This document shows, one piece after another, positions 42,065 through 51,885 of a DNA stretch of 64,000 bases. This DNA comes from Halonatronomonas betaini. GTDB lineage: Bacteria; Bacillota; Halanaerobiia; Halanaerobiales; Halarsenatibacteraceae. Position 1 is the stretch's first letter, and each line of letters begins with the position of its first letter. Position numbers and translations under genes: made by a program. Below the pieces are notes generated by a model, which saw nothing but the letters and a program-made list of their open reading frames with translations, ran no database searches and had not been told where the DNA came from. The stretch lies in NCBI RefSeq assembly GCF_015666175.1, contig NZ_JADPIE010000005.1, forward strand, positions 1-64,000, given 5' to 3'.

Positions 42065-45000
42065 TTATGCTACAAGAGCTTTTATTTTATCTACAAAACC
42101 ATCTAATAGTGAGTAAATCACTGGCAGAAAGATTAATGTTAAAAATGTAGAGCTTAATAAGCCACCGACAACTACAACTGCCATTGGTGCTTGAACTTCA
42201 GCACCTTCACCAAGTCCCATGGCCATAGGTAACATAGCCAGCATAGTTGTTAGGGCTGTCATGGCAATCGGCCTTAATCTTATCATACCAGCATTAATTA
42301 AGGCATCTCTTCTATTCTGGCCATCACGCCTTAAAATATTAACATAATCTACAAAGACAATAGCATTATTTACAACAATACCAACCAGCATAATCGCACC
42401 GATAAAAGCCACGACGCTTAATCTATGCCCGGTTATAAACAATCCGCCTATTGCCCCTATAACTGCCAGCGGTACTGAGAACATGATTGCAAATGGATGA
42501 ATCAGGGATTCAAACTGAGCTGCCATTATCATATAGATTAAGACAACGGCCAGTATAAAGGCATAAGTTAGATCACCAAAGGCTTCTTCCATCTCTTCAG
42601 CCTCACCGGTAATATCAACTCTGTAGCCATCTGGCATTGAAAAACCTGCAAGCTCTGCTTCAATATCATCGGCTACTCCTCCAAGATCACGCCCATCAAG
42701 ATCTGATGATACAGTAGCTGTTCTCTCCTGATTTTCTCTATTAATCTGCACAGGCCCTTCAACTATTTCAATATCAGCAAGTTCTTGTAATTCAACCATT
42801 CCAGCTTCTGGAGTAGCTATTCTAAGTTGCCTGAGATCAACAAGGCTTTCTCTGCCATTCTCAGCCAAACGGACTCTAATATCATATTCACTTCCACCAG
42901 ATCTATATAATGACGGTACAGTCCCATCAAGGCCAGTATTCACTGTGGTGGCAATCATAGCAGCCGGGACTCCTAGTTCAGAACTTTTAGCCTGATCTAT
43001 CCTGACAACTACTTCAGGCCGACCTTCATCAAAACTAGTTTCCACATTCATTGTACCCTGAATACCTGTAACCATCTCAGCTATTTCATCTGACAATTCT
43101 TCAAGAATATCAAGTTCTGGACCCTGAATCCTAACAGAAACTGGCGAGCCTCCCCCCATTCCGCCAAAATCAGCAGCCATATCTACAACAGATATCTCTG
43201 CCCGGGGAATTCCAGAGGTCAAGTCCTGGATTTCATTAATAATCTCAGTTGTCGACTTATCTCTTTCTGTACTGGAGACCAGACTAACTTCCAGGTTAGC
43301 CTCGTTTGTACCGCCACCACCTAGACCGATCATTGCAGCCTGGCCCCCTCCAGAACCAACTGTTGTATAAACTGTTTCTACTTCAGGTATCTCTGAAACT
43401 AACTCTTCAATATCTAAGGCTACACCCCTTGTTTCTGCAAGCATCATTCCAGGAGGGAGTTCAATCTCAACCATAATTTCTCCCTCGTCCATTGGCGGAA
43501 TGAACTCTGCGCCTAACTGAGGCAACATCAACAGACTTGCTCCAAAGATAACTGCAACCACAATAACTGTGGTTAATCTATGATTTAAAGCAGCAGCAAT
43601 AATTGAGCCATATAATTCTTTGATTTTGGTACCAAGAGTGTCAATAAAACCAAAATCGAACTTTTTTGTCACAGAACCATTTAAAAGCCTGGAAGCAAGC
43701 ATTGGAATTAATGATAAAGCCACTAATAATGATGCAACCAGGGCAAAAGCGACGGTCATCGCCAGTTCACTAAATAATTCTGATGCAATCCCTTCGATAT
43801 ATACTATCGGCAAAAAGACTGCCGCTGTTGTCAGGGTTGATGCGATGATAGCAGAAGCTACCTCGCCACTACCTTCAGTTGCTGCCAGCATGGCACCTGA
43901 GCCTTCCTGGCGCATCCGATAAATATTTTCAATTACAACTATAGCATTATCAACCAGCATACCTATACCCAGGGCAATTCCACCTAGAGTCATTAGATTA
44001 AAAGTTAAATCTGCAAAATACATTAAAACAAAAGTTGCTACGACTGATATCGGTATAGCCAGTCCAATAATAATAGTCGTCTTAAAACTTCTCAGAAAAA
44101 TAAATAATACAAGTACTGCCATCAGAGCTCCTAAAGCAGCATTCATCCCTAAATCACCGATGGCTTCAAGAATAAATTCAGCTTCATCATAAACATAATT
44201 AAGATTGATATCACCATCAAGTTCAGACTGAATAGCTTCAATCTCGCTCCTTATTCTCTGGGAAACTATAACAGTATTAGCTCCACTCTCTCTCTGAATA
44301 GTCAGCCCAATACCTTCAACTCCATTAATTCTGGTATATTGATTTGTATCAGATTCGCCATCTACCACTTCAGCAACCTCAGATAACATCAGTCCAGATT
44401 CATTTAATCTCAACTCTCGGATATCATCTACAGATTGGAATTCTCCTGTTGTCCTGGTTAACATTTCGATTCTGCCATCTCTGACATTACCGCCAGGCAT
44501 CCTGATATTTTCCGTCTGGATTCTTTCAACGAGATTATCAAGAGTCAGGCCGTATGCATGGAGTTTATCCTGGTCAACATCAACCTGAATCTCCCGCTCC
44601 AAACCACCTGTTACATCAACTGTTGCAACGCCTTCAAGCCTTTCCAGTCTAGGAACAACCATATCATTTGCCCATTCAGTCATTTCAAGGATGCCCATCT
44701 CACCAGAAATACCTAGAGTTACCATTGGTAACATCTCAGGGTCAAAGCTCACAACTATTGGATCAGCCGCATCATCTGGCAACATATCTCTAACTAGATC
44801 TATCTGCTCTCTGACATCGAGCATGGCAAAATCCATATCTGTACCAAAGGAGAATTCTGCCATTACCATGGATTGATCTGAGCTAGAAACTGACGAAATC
44901 CCTTCAAGGCCATCGACTGTACCAACAGTATCTTCAATTGGCCTGGTTACCATTGTTTCAATCTCCTCAGGAGCTGCTCCTTCATATTCAGTAATTACGG

Positions 45001-45136
45001 CAACAATTGGAAATTCCAGCTCTGGCAATAGATCAAGGCCTAAATCACCAAAACTGATGAATCCAAGAAAAACTACAATCAAGATGGCCATAGTTGTAAA
45101 GACTGGCCTCTTGACTGTAAATTTAGAAAGATTCAT
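42065..45136 (-). CDS. RND-family efflux permease
   Basis: About 1023 aa from ATG 45136 (MNLSKFTVKRPVFTTMAI), which follows GAGGTGG; the longer frame to 45184 has no support. Two homologous halves, each with one N-terminal membrane span, a large periplasmic porter loop and a bundle of membrane spans. Seen: GGIALGIGMLVDNAIVVIEN with the proton-relay Asp in TM4, the second-half FIGAIMLVGIVVNNAIV, and MTALTTMLAMLPMA. AcrB/SwrC-type drug or lipid efflux; the substrate is not readable. Start overlaps the adaptor gene by 14 bases. Confidence 0.94.
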   Translation of the reverse strand: MNLSKFTVKRPVFTTMAILIVVFLGFISFGDLGLDLLPELEFPIVAVITEYEGAAPEEIETMVTRPIEDTVGTVDGLEGISSVSSSDQSMVMAEFSFGTDMDFAMLDVREQIDLVRDMLPDDAADPIVVSFDPEMLPMVTLGISGEMGILEMTEWANDMVVPRLERLEGVATVDVTGGLEREIQVDVDQDKLHAYGLTLDNLVERIQTENIRMPGGNVRDGRIEMLTRTTGEFQSVDDIRELRLNESGLMLSEVAEVVDGESDTNQYTRINGVEGIGLTIQRESGANTVIVSQRIRSEIEAIQSELDGDINLNYVYDEAEFILEAIGDLGMNAALGALMAVLVLFIFLRSFKTTIIIGLAIPISVVATFVLMYFADLTFNLMTLGGIALGIGMLVDNAIVVIENIYRMRQEGSGAMLAATEGSGEVASAIIASTLTTAAVFLPIVYIEGIASELFSELAMTVAFALVASLLVALSLIPMLASRLLNGSVTKKFDFGFIDTLGTKIKELYGSIIAAALNHRLTTVIVVAVIFGASLLMLPQLGAEFIPPMDEGEIMVEIELPPGMMLAETRGVALDIEELVSEIPEVETVYTTVGSGGGQAAMIGLGGGGTNEANLEVSLVSSTERDKSTTEIINEIQDLTSGIPRAEISVVDMAADFGGMGGGSPVSVRIQGPELDILEELSDEIAEMVTGIQGTMNVETSFDEGRPEVVVRIDQAKSSELGVPAAMIATTVNTGLDGTVPSLYRSGGSEYDIRVRLAENGRESLVDLRQLRIATPEAGMVELQELADIEIVEGPVQINRENQERTATVSSDLDGRDLGGVADDIEAELAGFSMPDGYRVDITGEAEEMEEAFGDLTYAFILAVVLIYMIMAAQFESLIHPFAIMFSVPLAVIGAIGGLFITGHRLSVVAFIGAIMLVGIVVNNAIVFVDYVNILRRDGQNRRDALINAGMIRLRPIAMTALTTMLAMLPMAMGLGEGAEVQAPMAVVVVGGLLSSTFLTLIFLPVIYSLLDGFVDKIKALVA

Positions 45137-46736
45137 AATCCACCACCTCAACAGCCTGGCCATCCTCCAGACGATCATGGTCATACAGAACTACCTGTTC
45201 ACCCTCATTCAAACCAGAGATAATCTCTACTAAGTTCTCAGTCTCCATTCCAGTTCTAACTGTCTGTATTCTGACAGTCCTATCTTCTATAACAAACACA
45301 GATGCCCTGTCACCATCAATATCAAAGATTCCATCTTGTGGGATTACAACAACATCTTCAGCCTCTTCAATTGTAAATTCAACACTTCCACGCATTCCGG
45401 CCCTGATCAAGTGATCAGGGTTAGAGACTGCGACTTCAACAGGAAAACCACCCTGTTCTCCTGCCATTGGAGCAACTGACCTTATTCTTCCAGTAAACTC
45501 TTCATCTGGAAGGCCATTAACATTTACATCAGCAGCATCTCCTTGCTCCAGTTGGCCAACATATAATGAGCTCACATTTGCAGTAGCTTTGATTTCATCC
45601 AGATTTACTATATAAAATAGAGGGTTTCCAGGTGCTGCCATTTCGCCAGCATCCATCTCTACCTGGGCTATAAACCCTGCGGCTGGGGCTTTAATTTCAA
45701 TGTCATTATAGACTGACCTGGCCATATTAAGGCCAACTCTAGCCTGTTCAACCTGGGCCCTGGCTGCTCTTAAATCTTCTTCAGTTGGCCCACGCTCAGC
45801 TTCAGCCAGCATCGCCTCAGCCCCTTCTAAGGCAGCCATAGCAGCTTCATACTGAGTTGTAGCCTGGCTGACCATCTGTTCTTCTTCAACTCTGAAATCA
45901 TAAAGATCAAGACTCATATCTCTAAAAGTCTCAGCACCATCAACAGCTATTTCAGCCTGACGGAGTCCATCTTCTGCCATTTCCAGCTGGGTCCTGGCCT
46001 GTTCTTTACCAGTCTTTATTTCATTATATTGTTGTTCACTAATCGCTCCTTCTTCATACAGACTGGCCATTCTCTGGTAATTATCATCGGCCTCTTCAAA
46101 AGCCAGTTCCGCCTGGCGATATTCTTTTTCAGCCATCTCCAGCTGAATTCTTGCCTGCTCTAATTCATTTTCAGCCTGTTCAACTTCCATATCATCAGGA
46201 GTTCTCTCGTCATAAACCTCTTCTGCAAAGACAACTTCATTCCTGGCCCCTTCAACAGAGATTCTGGCCTCCTCAACCTGGGCTGCTACCTGGGCTAATT
46301 CTTCATCAGTTGCCCCAGATTCTAATCTTGCGAATTCGGCTTCTGCAGCATCTAGCTGAGCTTCAGCCTGTTCAAGCTCATACCTGTACATTTCAGCATC
46401 TATTCTGGCTAGAACCTGATCTTTCTCAACCAGGTCTCCAACCTGAACATTAACAGCTTCCAGCTCACCCTCCAGCCTGGGCATTACAGCATACTCACTC
46501 CCTGGCTGCATTACAGCATTGAAACTATTAGTTTCCTGCAAACTCCTTAAAGCTGCTTCAGCTCCAATAATCCTAGTTGCTATACCATCCTCGGCCTTAA
46601 CAATATTAGTTGTACCCAGGTCCGAATTCTCAACATTTCCTATTAAATATCCAGCAGTTAGACCAATAATCATTAGAATACCAATGATTAAAAGCTTTCT
46701 GGATATCTTCTTTACAATATCTATTCTGCCATCCAT
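45123..46736 (-). CDS. RND efflux periplasmic adaptor (membrane fusion protein)
   Basis: 537 aa, longer than the usual 370-400 because of an extended coiled-coil hairpin. N-terminal anchor (about 10-31), a split lipoyl/barrel-sandwich domain (VNVQVGDLVEKDQVLARIDAEMY and IKAPAAGFIAQVEMDAGEMA), a hairpin of about 200 residues rich in Ala, Glu and Gln between them, then beta-barrel and membrane-proximal domains (RAGMRGSVEFTI, VVIPQDGIF). It links the RND pump to TolC. A long hairpin could reflect periplasm width in a two-membrane Firmicute. Confidence 0.93.
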   Translation of the reverse strand: MDGRIDIVKKISRKLLIIGILMIIGLTAGYLIGNVENSDLGTTNIVKAEDGIATRIIGAEAALRSLQETNSFNAVMQPGSEYAVMPRLEGELEAVNVQVGDLVEKDQVLARIDAEMYRYELEQAEAQLDAAEAEFARLESGATDEELAQVAAQVEEARISVEGARNEVVFAEEVYDERTPDDMEVEQAENELEQARIQLEMAEKEYRQAELAFEEADDNYQRMASLYEEGAISEQQYNEIKTGKEQARTQLEMAEDGLRQAEIAVDGAETFRDMSLDLYDFRVEEEQMVSQATTQYEAAMAALEGAEAMLAEAERGPTEEDLRAARAQVEQARVGLNMARSVYNDIEIKAPAAGFIAQVEMDAGEMAAPGNPLFYIVNLDEIKATANVSSLYVGQLEQGDAADVNVNGLPDEEFTGRIRSVAPMAGEQGGFPVEVAVSNPDHLIRAGMRGSVEFTIEEAEDVVVIPQDGIFDIDGDRASVFVIEDRTVRIQTVRTGMETENLVEIISGLNEGEQVVLYDHDRLEDGQAVEVVDYESF

Positions 46737-46739
46737 AAG

Positions 46740-48209
46740 TTACTTAACCTCCTCTAACAATTTATCAGTTCTTCCAAGCACCAGATAAAGGTCAGCCAGC
46801 GACTCAATTCTGCTATATCTGGCCTCTTCACCTGCCAGCCTGGCCTGGCTATAGCCAGCCCGTGCATCAATAACGTCTGTGCTGGTTCCAACGCCTTCAG
46901 AATATCTCAATTCAGCCAGCCTCAATTGTTCTTCGGCCTGTTCCTGCATTTGAGCAGTTAATTCTTCCTGGCTGATAGCATCATAAAATGCATTCAAAGC
47001 TCTATTAGCCTCTATATATAGGCCATCCTCTGCTTCCTGCCTATTATATTCCAGCTGGCGCATTTCAGCCTCAGCCTGTTCAATTTCAGCTCTTCGCTGA
47101 CCACCATCAAAAATATCAAAACTAACATTCACACCTATAGACCAGGAGCTATCTTCAAAGCCAATATCTTCATCCTCCCAGGAATAATTGCCGACCATCG
47201 CTATAGTCGGAAACCTCTCAGCTTCAGTCATCTCCAGACTTGCTTCACTGGCCTCACGTTGATAGGCAAGGGCTTCAAGCTGGGGGTTATCTTCTAAATC
47301 TATAAGTTGATTTTCTTCAGCCATTTTCAAGACTTCATCTTCTAAATTTATAAAAGCTTCATCATAACTGCCAGCAAGGCCGATTTCAATTCCTCGCTCC
47401 AGACCAAGCAGACTCCTAAAACCCTCCCTGGCAAGCTCTAGATTGCTTCTGGCTTCAACGATCTCCTGCTCAACCTCAGATAAAGCCACCATTGCCTCAT
47501 GTCTATCAAGTTCAGTTACCATGCCGGCATCCAGGTTAGATTGCACTACATCAAGATGGGTTTCAACCTGTTCTTTTATATCATGCTGTAATTCAAGCAA
47601 CTCCTCAGCCAGCAAAACATTATTATATGTGGTAATCACTTCATGGATCAATTCCTGTCTATCACCTTCAAACCCGGCTTCAGCAGCACTATAACCTGCT
47701 TTGGCCTGATCAATTCCACTGCTGATTCTGCCAAAGGTATATAGGGGTTGTTGCAGTGACAATTCTGTTTGAAAGATACTGTCAGGCTGTTCAAAACCTT
47801 CACCTATCGGGCCAAAAATATCTGTAAAACTACCAGCAATCTCATCAGCTGCATCATCATCTAAAGGAAAACCAAACTCACCAGCAATATCCTGAATATT
47901 ACTACCATCTATCTCAAAATCAAACTGCTCCTGATCTCCGCCAAACCGCATATAACTGCTGGATATCGAAATATTAGGTAGCCTGGCAGCTTCAGCCATA
48001 TCTACAGAGGTTCTAACACCTTTTAGTTCTTCACCTGATGCAAGCAGGCCTCGATTATTTTCCAGAGCAATCTCAAGGCTTTCTTCCAGGCTTAAGTTTT
48101 CATAATCAACTGCTCCAACTCTAACTGGTCCAAAAATTAGCGCACTTATAATAAAAAGTACAATAAAAACAGATGATACTTTAATTTTTTCTAATAATTT
48201 AGCCTTCAT
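46740..48209 (-). CDS. TolC-family outer membrane efflux protein
   Basis: 489 aa. Signal peptide (SSVFIVLFIISALIFGPVRV, cleavage about residue 32), then two structural repeats of coiled-coil and beta strands characteristic of the outer membrane efflux family: LSLEESLEIALENNRGLL at the start, SLQQPLYTFGRISSGIDQAK, and SFDIFDGGQRRAEIEQAEAEM. It forms the trimeric channel across the outer membrane and shows that this Firmicute has one. Overlaps the tetR end by 11 bases and precedes the adaptor by 3. Confidence 0.93.
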   Translation of the reverse strand: MKAKLLEKIKVSSVFIVLFIISALIFGPVRVGAVDYENLSLEESLEIALENNRGLLASGEELKGVRTSVDMAEAARLPNISISSSYMRFGGDQEQFDFEIDGSNIQDIAGEFGFPLDDDAADEIAGSFTDIFGPIGEGFEQPDSIFQTELSLQQPLYTFGRISSGIDQAKAGYSAAEAGFEGDRQELIHEVITTYNNVLLAEELLELQHDIKEQVETHLDVVQSNLDAGMVTELDRHEAMVALSEVEQEIVEARSNLELAREGFRSLLGLERGIEIGLAGSYDEAFINLEDEVLKMAEENQLIDLEDNPQLEALAYQREASEASLEMTEAERFPTIAMVGNYSWEDEDIGFEDSSWSIGVNVSFDIFDGGQRRAEIEQAEAEMRQLEYNRQEAEDGLYIEANRALNAFYDAISQEELTAQMQEQAEEQLRLAELRYSEGVGTSTDVIDARAGYSQARLAGEEARYSRIESLADLYLVLGRTDKLLEEVK

Positions 48210-48780
48210 TACCTCTGCCTACCCCCTGTAAAAATAATTCTATTGTATAATCGACTAATTCATTGACATCATAATCACCTTCAAAGACCGAGGGACCAAA
48301 GGAGTTTGTCAGTCCTAAAAAACTAAAAGACATCAGCTTTAAATTTTTGTCCTTTAATAACCCTTCTTCAACACCATCTTTCATTACATTTTCAACAAGA
48401 CTATTAAACTTTTTATGCCAGCGCCAGATCTCTTCTTTGCAATCAGCATCAATTTTTTTGCCTTCCATAAATATTGAAAAGGCCAGTTTATAATTTTTCT
48501 TGTAAAAATTAGCATGAACCTCCATCATCTTTTTTAGTTTTTCTTTAACGCTACAATCTTTTTCAGCAATCCTTTCGAAGCTATTATAAAGCCTGCTAAT
48601 CACATCATTTATCATCGTTTCAAAAAGTTCCTGCTTATTATCAAAGTAATAATATACTGTTCCCTTACTTGTATTTGAAGCTTCAACAACATCACTCATT
48701 GTTGTTTCATGGTAACCCTTATTAGCAAAAAGCTCCATAGCTGCATCAATTATCTCTATTCTCGTTTTATTTTTCTCCAT
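48199..48780 (-). CDS. TetR/AcrR-family regulator of the efflux operon
   Basis: 193 aa. N-terminal TetR HTH (about 8-55: IIDAAMELFANKGYHETTMSDVVEASNTSKGTVYYYFDNKQELF) with a ligand-binding helical C-terminal domain. It is the first gene of tetR-tolC-adaptor-RND and lies just behind a palindromic site at its own promoter, so it very probably represses the whole operon until a pump substrate binds it. Confidence 0.93.
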   Translation of the reverse strand: MEKNKTRIEIIDAAMELFANKGYHETTMSDVVEASNTSKGTVYYYFDNKQELFETMINDVISRLYNSFERIAEKDCSVKEKLKKMMEVHANFYKKNYKLAFSIFMEGKKIDADCKEEIWRWHKKFNSLVENVMKDGVEEGLLKDKNLKLMSFSFLGLTNSFGPSVFEGDYDVNELVDYTIELFLQGVGRGNEG

Positions 48781-48816
48781 CTTGTATCCCCCTAAATAAT
48801 ATATATAAATATATCT

Positions 48817-48874
48817 ACCGACCAGTCAGTCTATAACACTTAAAAAGTATACCATCATCATAGATAAATATCAA
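48817..48874 (-). promoter_or_regulatory. Promoter and TetR operator of the efflux operon
   Basis: TTGATA (48874-48869), 17 bases, TATACT (48851-48846). Downstream at 48817-48832 lies AGACTGACTGGTCGGT, an imperfect palindrome with GAC..GAC and GTC..GT half-sites typical of TetR-family operators, covering roughly +7 to +22, suitable for repression. Confidence 0.78.
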
Positions 48875-48907
48875 ATAACAAATAACTAAATCTCTCAATT
48901 AAAAATG

Positions 48908-48935
48908 ATTACCCTCCTGAAAATTCAGGAGGGTG
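48908..48935 (-). terminator. Terminator of the GT2/GH16 operon
   Basis: In the minus transcript CACCCTCCTGAA and TTCAGGAGGGT form a 10-bp stem, followed by AATCATTTTTAATTG. Confidence 0.85.
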
Positions 48936-48967
48936 CTAAATATAGAAGTCAATATTAAATTAACTCT

Positions 48968-49756
48968 TTATTTAAATTCTATTGAATTTATAACATCTTG
49001 AATTTCTTCAAAGTTTGCATGAAATTCATCTTCATAGGCCTGATAATAAATATTTATCCTATAATTATCAGCTCCAGATTTAATTACATAATCATAAAAA
49101 AGCTCATCTGAATTATTCTGGTTATCTTCTTTTAATAGGATAATATTATCAATAAAATTATCAGCCAGCATTAAATTTTGATTTCTCTGGCCATTTCTGC
49201 CCTTAAGATAAGCAATTATCTCCTGTAATTCATGAAGTTCAGTATGGTCTTCTTTAATCGCTGAAATAAACTCATCCCTTTTTTCATATTCTAAAAGATA
49301 ATTGTTTACCTTATCAGCTTCCTGCAGATCTTCAGCTAAAATTAAATATAGCCTCTCAATCTGGCTATCTAGTACACTTATCTCTCTTTTGACATCCCGG
49401 GCTGGAAAACCATATATTTCAGGGGTTGATACCTGTAAAACTTCAATTGACATCATATCTTCTGCAATCTTAATAAAAAATTCATCTAATCCTTCTTTAA
49501 TCTCTGCTGACAATTCTTCTTCAGTTAAGGTTTTATCAAGTTTTTCAATTTCAATTACAAAGTCAAATTCATCCTGGCCTTGATTTAAAATTATTGTTTT
49601 CGTATTAAAGGATTCATTTATTTCTGGCTCCCAGCTGGCTGGATAGGTAAAAGTAATATTTTCACCTGAATACTCATCCAACCCATTATTAATGCAGGCA
49701 GAAATCGTTATCAATATTATTGCAGCCATAATTATCATTGCAATTTTTCTTAGCAT
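48968..49756 (-). CDS. Lipoprotein of unknown function, last gene of the GT2/GH16 operon
   Basis: Not recognised. 262 aa. Lipoprotein signal with LITISAC (Cys about 21). The mature part starts with a PsbP/Mog1-like pattern (YSGENITFTYPASWEPEIN, IEIEKLDKTLTEEEL), then an acidic helical region and a final segment (YRINIYYQAYEDEFHANFEEIQDVINSIEF). A repeated lipocalin-like beta-sheet core is possible. It follows GH16 by 25 bases and is the last gene before the terminator, so it may anchor or assist the polysaccharide system. Confidence 0.7.
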   Translation of the reverse strand: MLRKIAMIIMAAIILITISACINNGLDEYSGENITFTYPASWEPEINESFNTKTIILNQGQDEFDFVIEIEKLDKTLTEEELSAEIKEGLDEFFIKIAEDMMSIEVLQVSTPEIYGFPARDVKREISVLDSQIERLYLILAEDLQEADKVNNYLLEYEKRDEFISAIKEDHTELHELQEIIAYLKGRNGQRNQNLMLADNFIDNIILLKEDNQNNSDELFYDYVIKSGADNYRINIYYQAYEDEFHANFEEIQDVINSIEFK

Positions 49757-49781
49757 AAATATTTTCCTCTTTCATTTTTAT

Positions 49782-50462
49782 TTATTCTAAATCAATAGTT
49801 TTTAGGTAAATCTCTGATTCTGGTTGATTCCGCTCAGATTCCAGCCAGACTGGCCACCAGTGGTTAACCATCAATTTCATCTCAGCATCTGGCAGATCAT
49901 CTTCAAAACTAGCAAGCAACTCATCCTCGACATAAAAGTTGATTAACCCTGGCCGATAATCTATTGTGTAACTATAATAATCTTCAACAGGATCAAAGTC
50001 TAATCTCTGGCTCACTTTATTTGTCTTAACTCCGTCTTTAAAAGTCACAAAATCTATCTGACGACTGCCATCATTATGAATTTCAATATCTATCTCATCA
50101 TTTTCTGATTTTACACCCTGATATAAAAAGAAGGCAGTAAAAGAGCCTGGTGCATAATCGGATTTGATAGTAGCTGAGTAAGTTCCATAACCATACCTCT
50201 CTTTAGTCCTTACCTCTGCACCATGATACGAATTTGCAGGCGATGATAGCACCAGTTTATCATCAACTAATTTAACATTATCCGGCCTTAATCTTCCCCG
50301 GCCTAATCTATGACTGGCAGTAATTAATTCTATATCTGATAAATTATAAAAGTGGTTTTCATGATTTGGATTCCTTTGAGCAAATGCTTGATCCAGCATT
50401 AAAAAACTAATGCTAACCGATAGAATCATAACTAGCATAACAATTAATCTCGTTGTCTTCAT
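49782..50462 (-). CDS. Secreted GH16-family glycanase
   Basis: 226 aa. Signal peptide (to about residue 28, QAFAQ). GH16 jelly-roll with the catalytic EIDIE motif (in NDEIDIEIHNDG), preceded by YGTYSATIKSDYAPGSFTAFFLY and followed by YTIDYRPGLINFYVEDELL. GH16 enzymes cut or transglycosylate beta-1,3/1,4-glucans, agar and related polymers. Lying 22 bases after a GT2 synthase, it probably trims, releases or remodels the polymer that synthase makes. Confidence 0.9.
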   Translation of the reverse strand: MKTTRLIVMLVMILSVSISFLMLDQAFAQRNPNHENHFYNLSDIELITASHRLGRGRLRPDNVKLVDDKLVLSSPANSYHGAEVRTKERYGYGTYSATIKSDYAPGSFTAFFLYQGVKSENDEIDIEIHNDGSRQIDFVTFKDGVKTNKVSQRLDFDPVEDYYSYTIDYRPGLINFYVEDELLASFEDDLPDAEMKLMVNHWWPVWLESERNQPESEIYLKTIDLE

Positions 50463-50484
50463 CTTTTTACTCCCTGTATTAATT

Positions 50485-51885
50485 TTATTTATTAAATTCC
50501 TTTCTATCCTGTTCCCCCCAGATATGCCTTTTCTTTAGAAGATCATAAATGCCCTGCAGGCGCCAGAAAGTATGAAACTGCTGGTAACCAAAGCTTTCTA
50601 GAACAGCTGTTAGAAATAGCTTAAGATTATCTTTTAGTTTATCATACTTTCTAAAGGAAATCTCTTCAAACAGAACAGAAATTGTAGATAGTAGAATTCT
50701 CAATAATATTGATACAGTAAAAAAAGCAAGAACAAGCTCCAGACTTGCTATACCAAGTATTATAGTTATAATTATAGAGATATAACCTAGCAGTTCAATG
50801 ACTGGACCAAAAAACTCACCGAACAAAAAGAAGGGATAGGCCAGCATTCCAACTGCGCCATATTTTCTGTTGAATAATAACTCTTTATTCATTAATAAGC
50901 TCTGGCCTAACCCCTGCTGCCAGCGGCGACGCTGTCGTCCCAGGGTTTTTAAGGATTCTGGCACCTGTGTCCAACAAACCGGGTCTGGCAAAAATACTGT
51001 CCTATACTCACGCCCCTCTGCTTTCAGCATTCTATTCAATTTTAAAACCAACTCCATGTCTTCCCCAATTGTATCTTTACTATAACCGCCTACTGAAACA
51101 AGGTGACGTTTTCTAAAAATACCGAAAGCTCCTGATATTATCAACAGACCTTCTATAGCTGCCCAGCCTACCCGGCCAAACAAAAATGCCCGAAGGTATT
51201 CAATTATTTGAAAGCGGGCCAGCCAGCTTTTTGCCAGATTAACCTGGGTGATTTCACCATTTTCTACCTGACAATCATTGGCTATTCTGATAGTCCCTCC
51301 AGCTGCAACCACTCTCCTATCTTCAACAAATGGCTCAACAAGCCTTAATAAAGCCTCGCTCTCAATTAAGGAATCAGCATCTATATTACAGACAAGGGGA
51401 AAATAGGCTACATTAATACCTGCATTTAATGAATCAGCCTTGCCACCATTTTCTTTATCGACCACTACAAGATTTGGATAATCCAGAGAATCATAAACCC
51501 CTTTAATTTTTTCAGTCTCCAGTTGCCCTTTATATGTACGACTGGATTTAACCAGATCAAACTCTTCTTTAAGCCTTTCAAGGGTTGCATCCTTAGAACC
51601 ATCATTAACAACTACCACCTCAAACTCAGGATATTCCAGTGATAGCATTGAATTAATACTCTCAGTTATTGTTAATTCTTCATTATAAGCCGGGACAATT
51701 ATGCTCAATGGTTTATAAAACTCACTTTGAAAAACCTTTTTTAAATCAGTAATTTCATATTTAACTTTCTCTTTTTTCAATGAAAAGAAAGCTATAAGAT
51801 TTAATGTAATATAAGTAATGTTTATTATTAAAAAATATATGATTGAAATATACACCAGAATTCTAAAAATGTTCAAACTGACCAC
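50485..51885 (-). CDS. Processive GT2-family polysaccharide synthase
   Basis: 466 aa. One N-terminal membrane segment, a GT-A catalytic domain (about 55-320) and three or four C-terminal segments. Motifs: IIVPAYNEE, NDGSKD, NIDADSL, the DxD-like acidic pair, EDMELVLKLNRM and QRRRWQQG, the full D,D,D,QxxRW set of processive synthases such as BcsA, PgaC and HasA. It should make a beta-linked polymer and thread it across the inner membrane. The polymer is unknown. No PilZ domain is seen. Overlaps the HEAT gene by 23 bases. Confidence 0.9.
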   Translation of the reverse strand: MVSLNIFRILVYISIIYFLIINITYITLNLIAFFSLKKEKVKYEITDLKKVFQSEFYKPLSIIVPAYNEELTITESINSMLSLEYPEFEVVVVNDGSKDATLERLKEEFDLVKSSRTYKGQLETEKIKGVYDSLDYPNLVVVDKENGGKADSLNAGINVAYFPLVCNIDADSLIESEALLRLVEPFVEDRRVVAAGGTIRIANDCQVENGEITQVNLAKSWLARFQIIEYLRAFLFGRVGWAAIEGLLIISGAFGIFRKRHLVSVGGYSKDTIGEDMELVLKLNRMLKAEGREYRTVFLPDPVCWTQVPESLKTLGRQRRRWQQGLGQSLLMNKELLFNRKYGAVGMLAYPFFLFGEFFGPVIELLGYISIIITIILGIASLELVLAFFTVSILLRILLSTISVLFEEISFRKYDKLKDNLKLFLTAVLESFGYQQFHTFWRLQGIYDLLKKRHIWGEQDRKEFNK

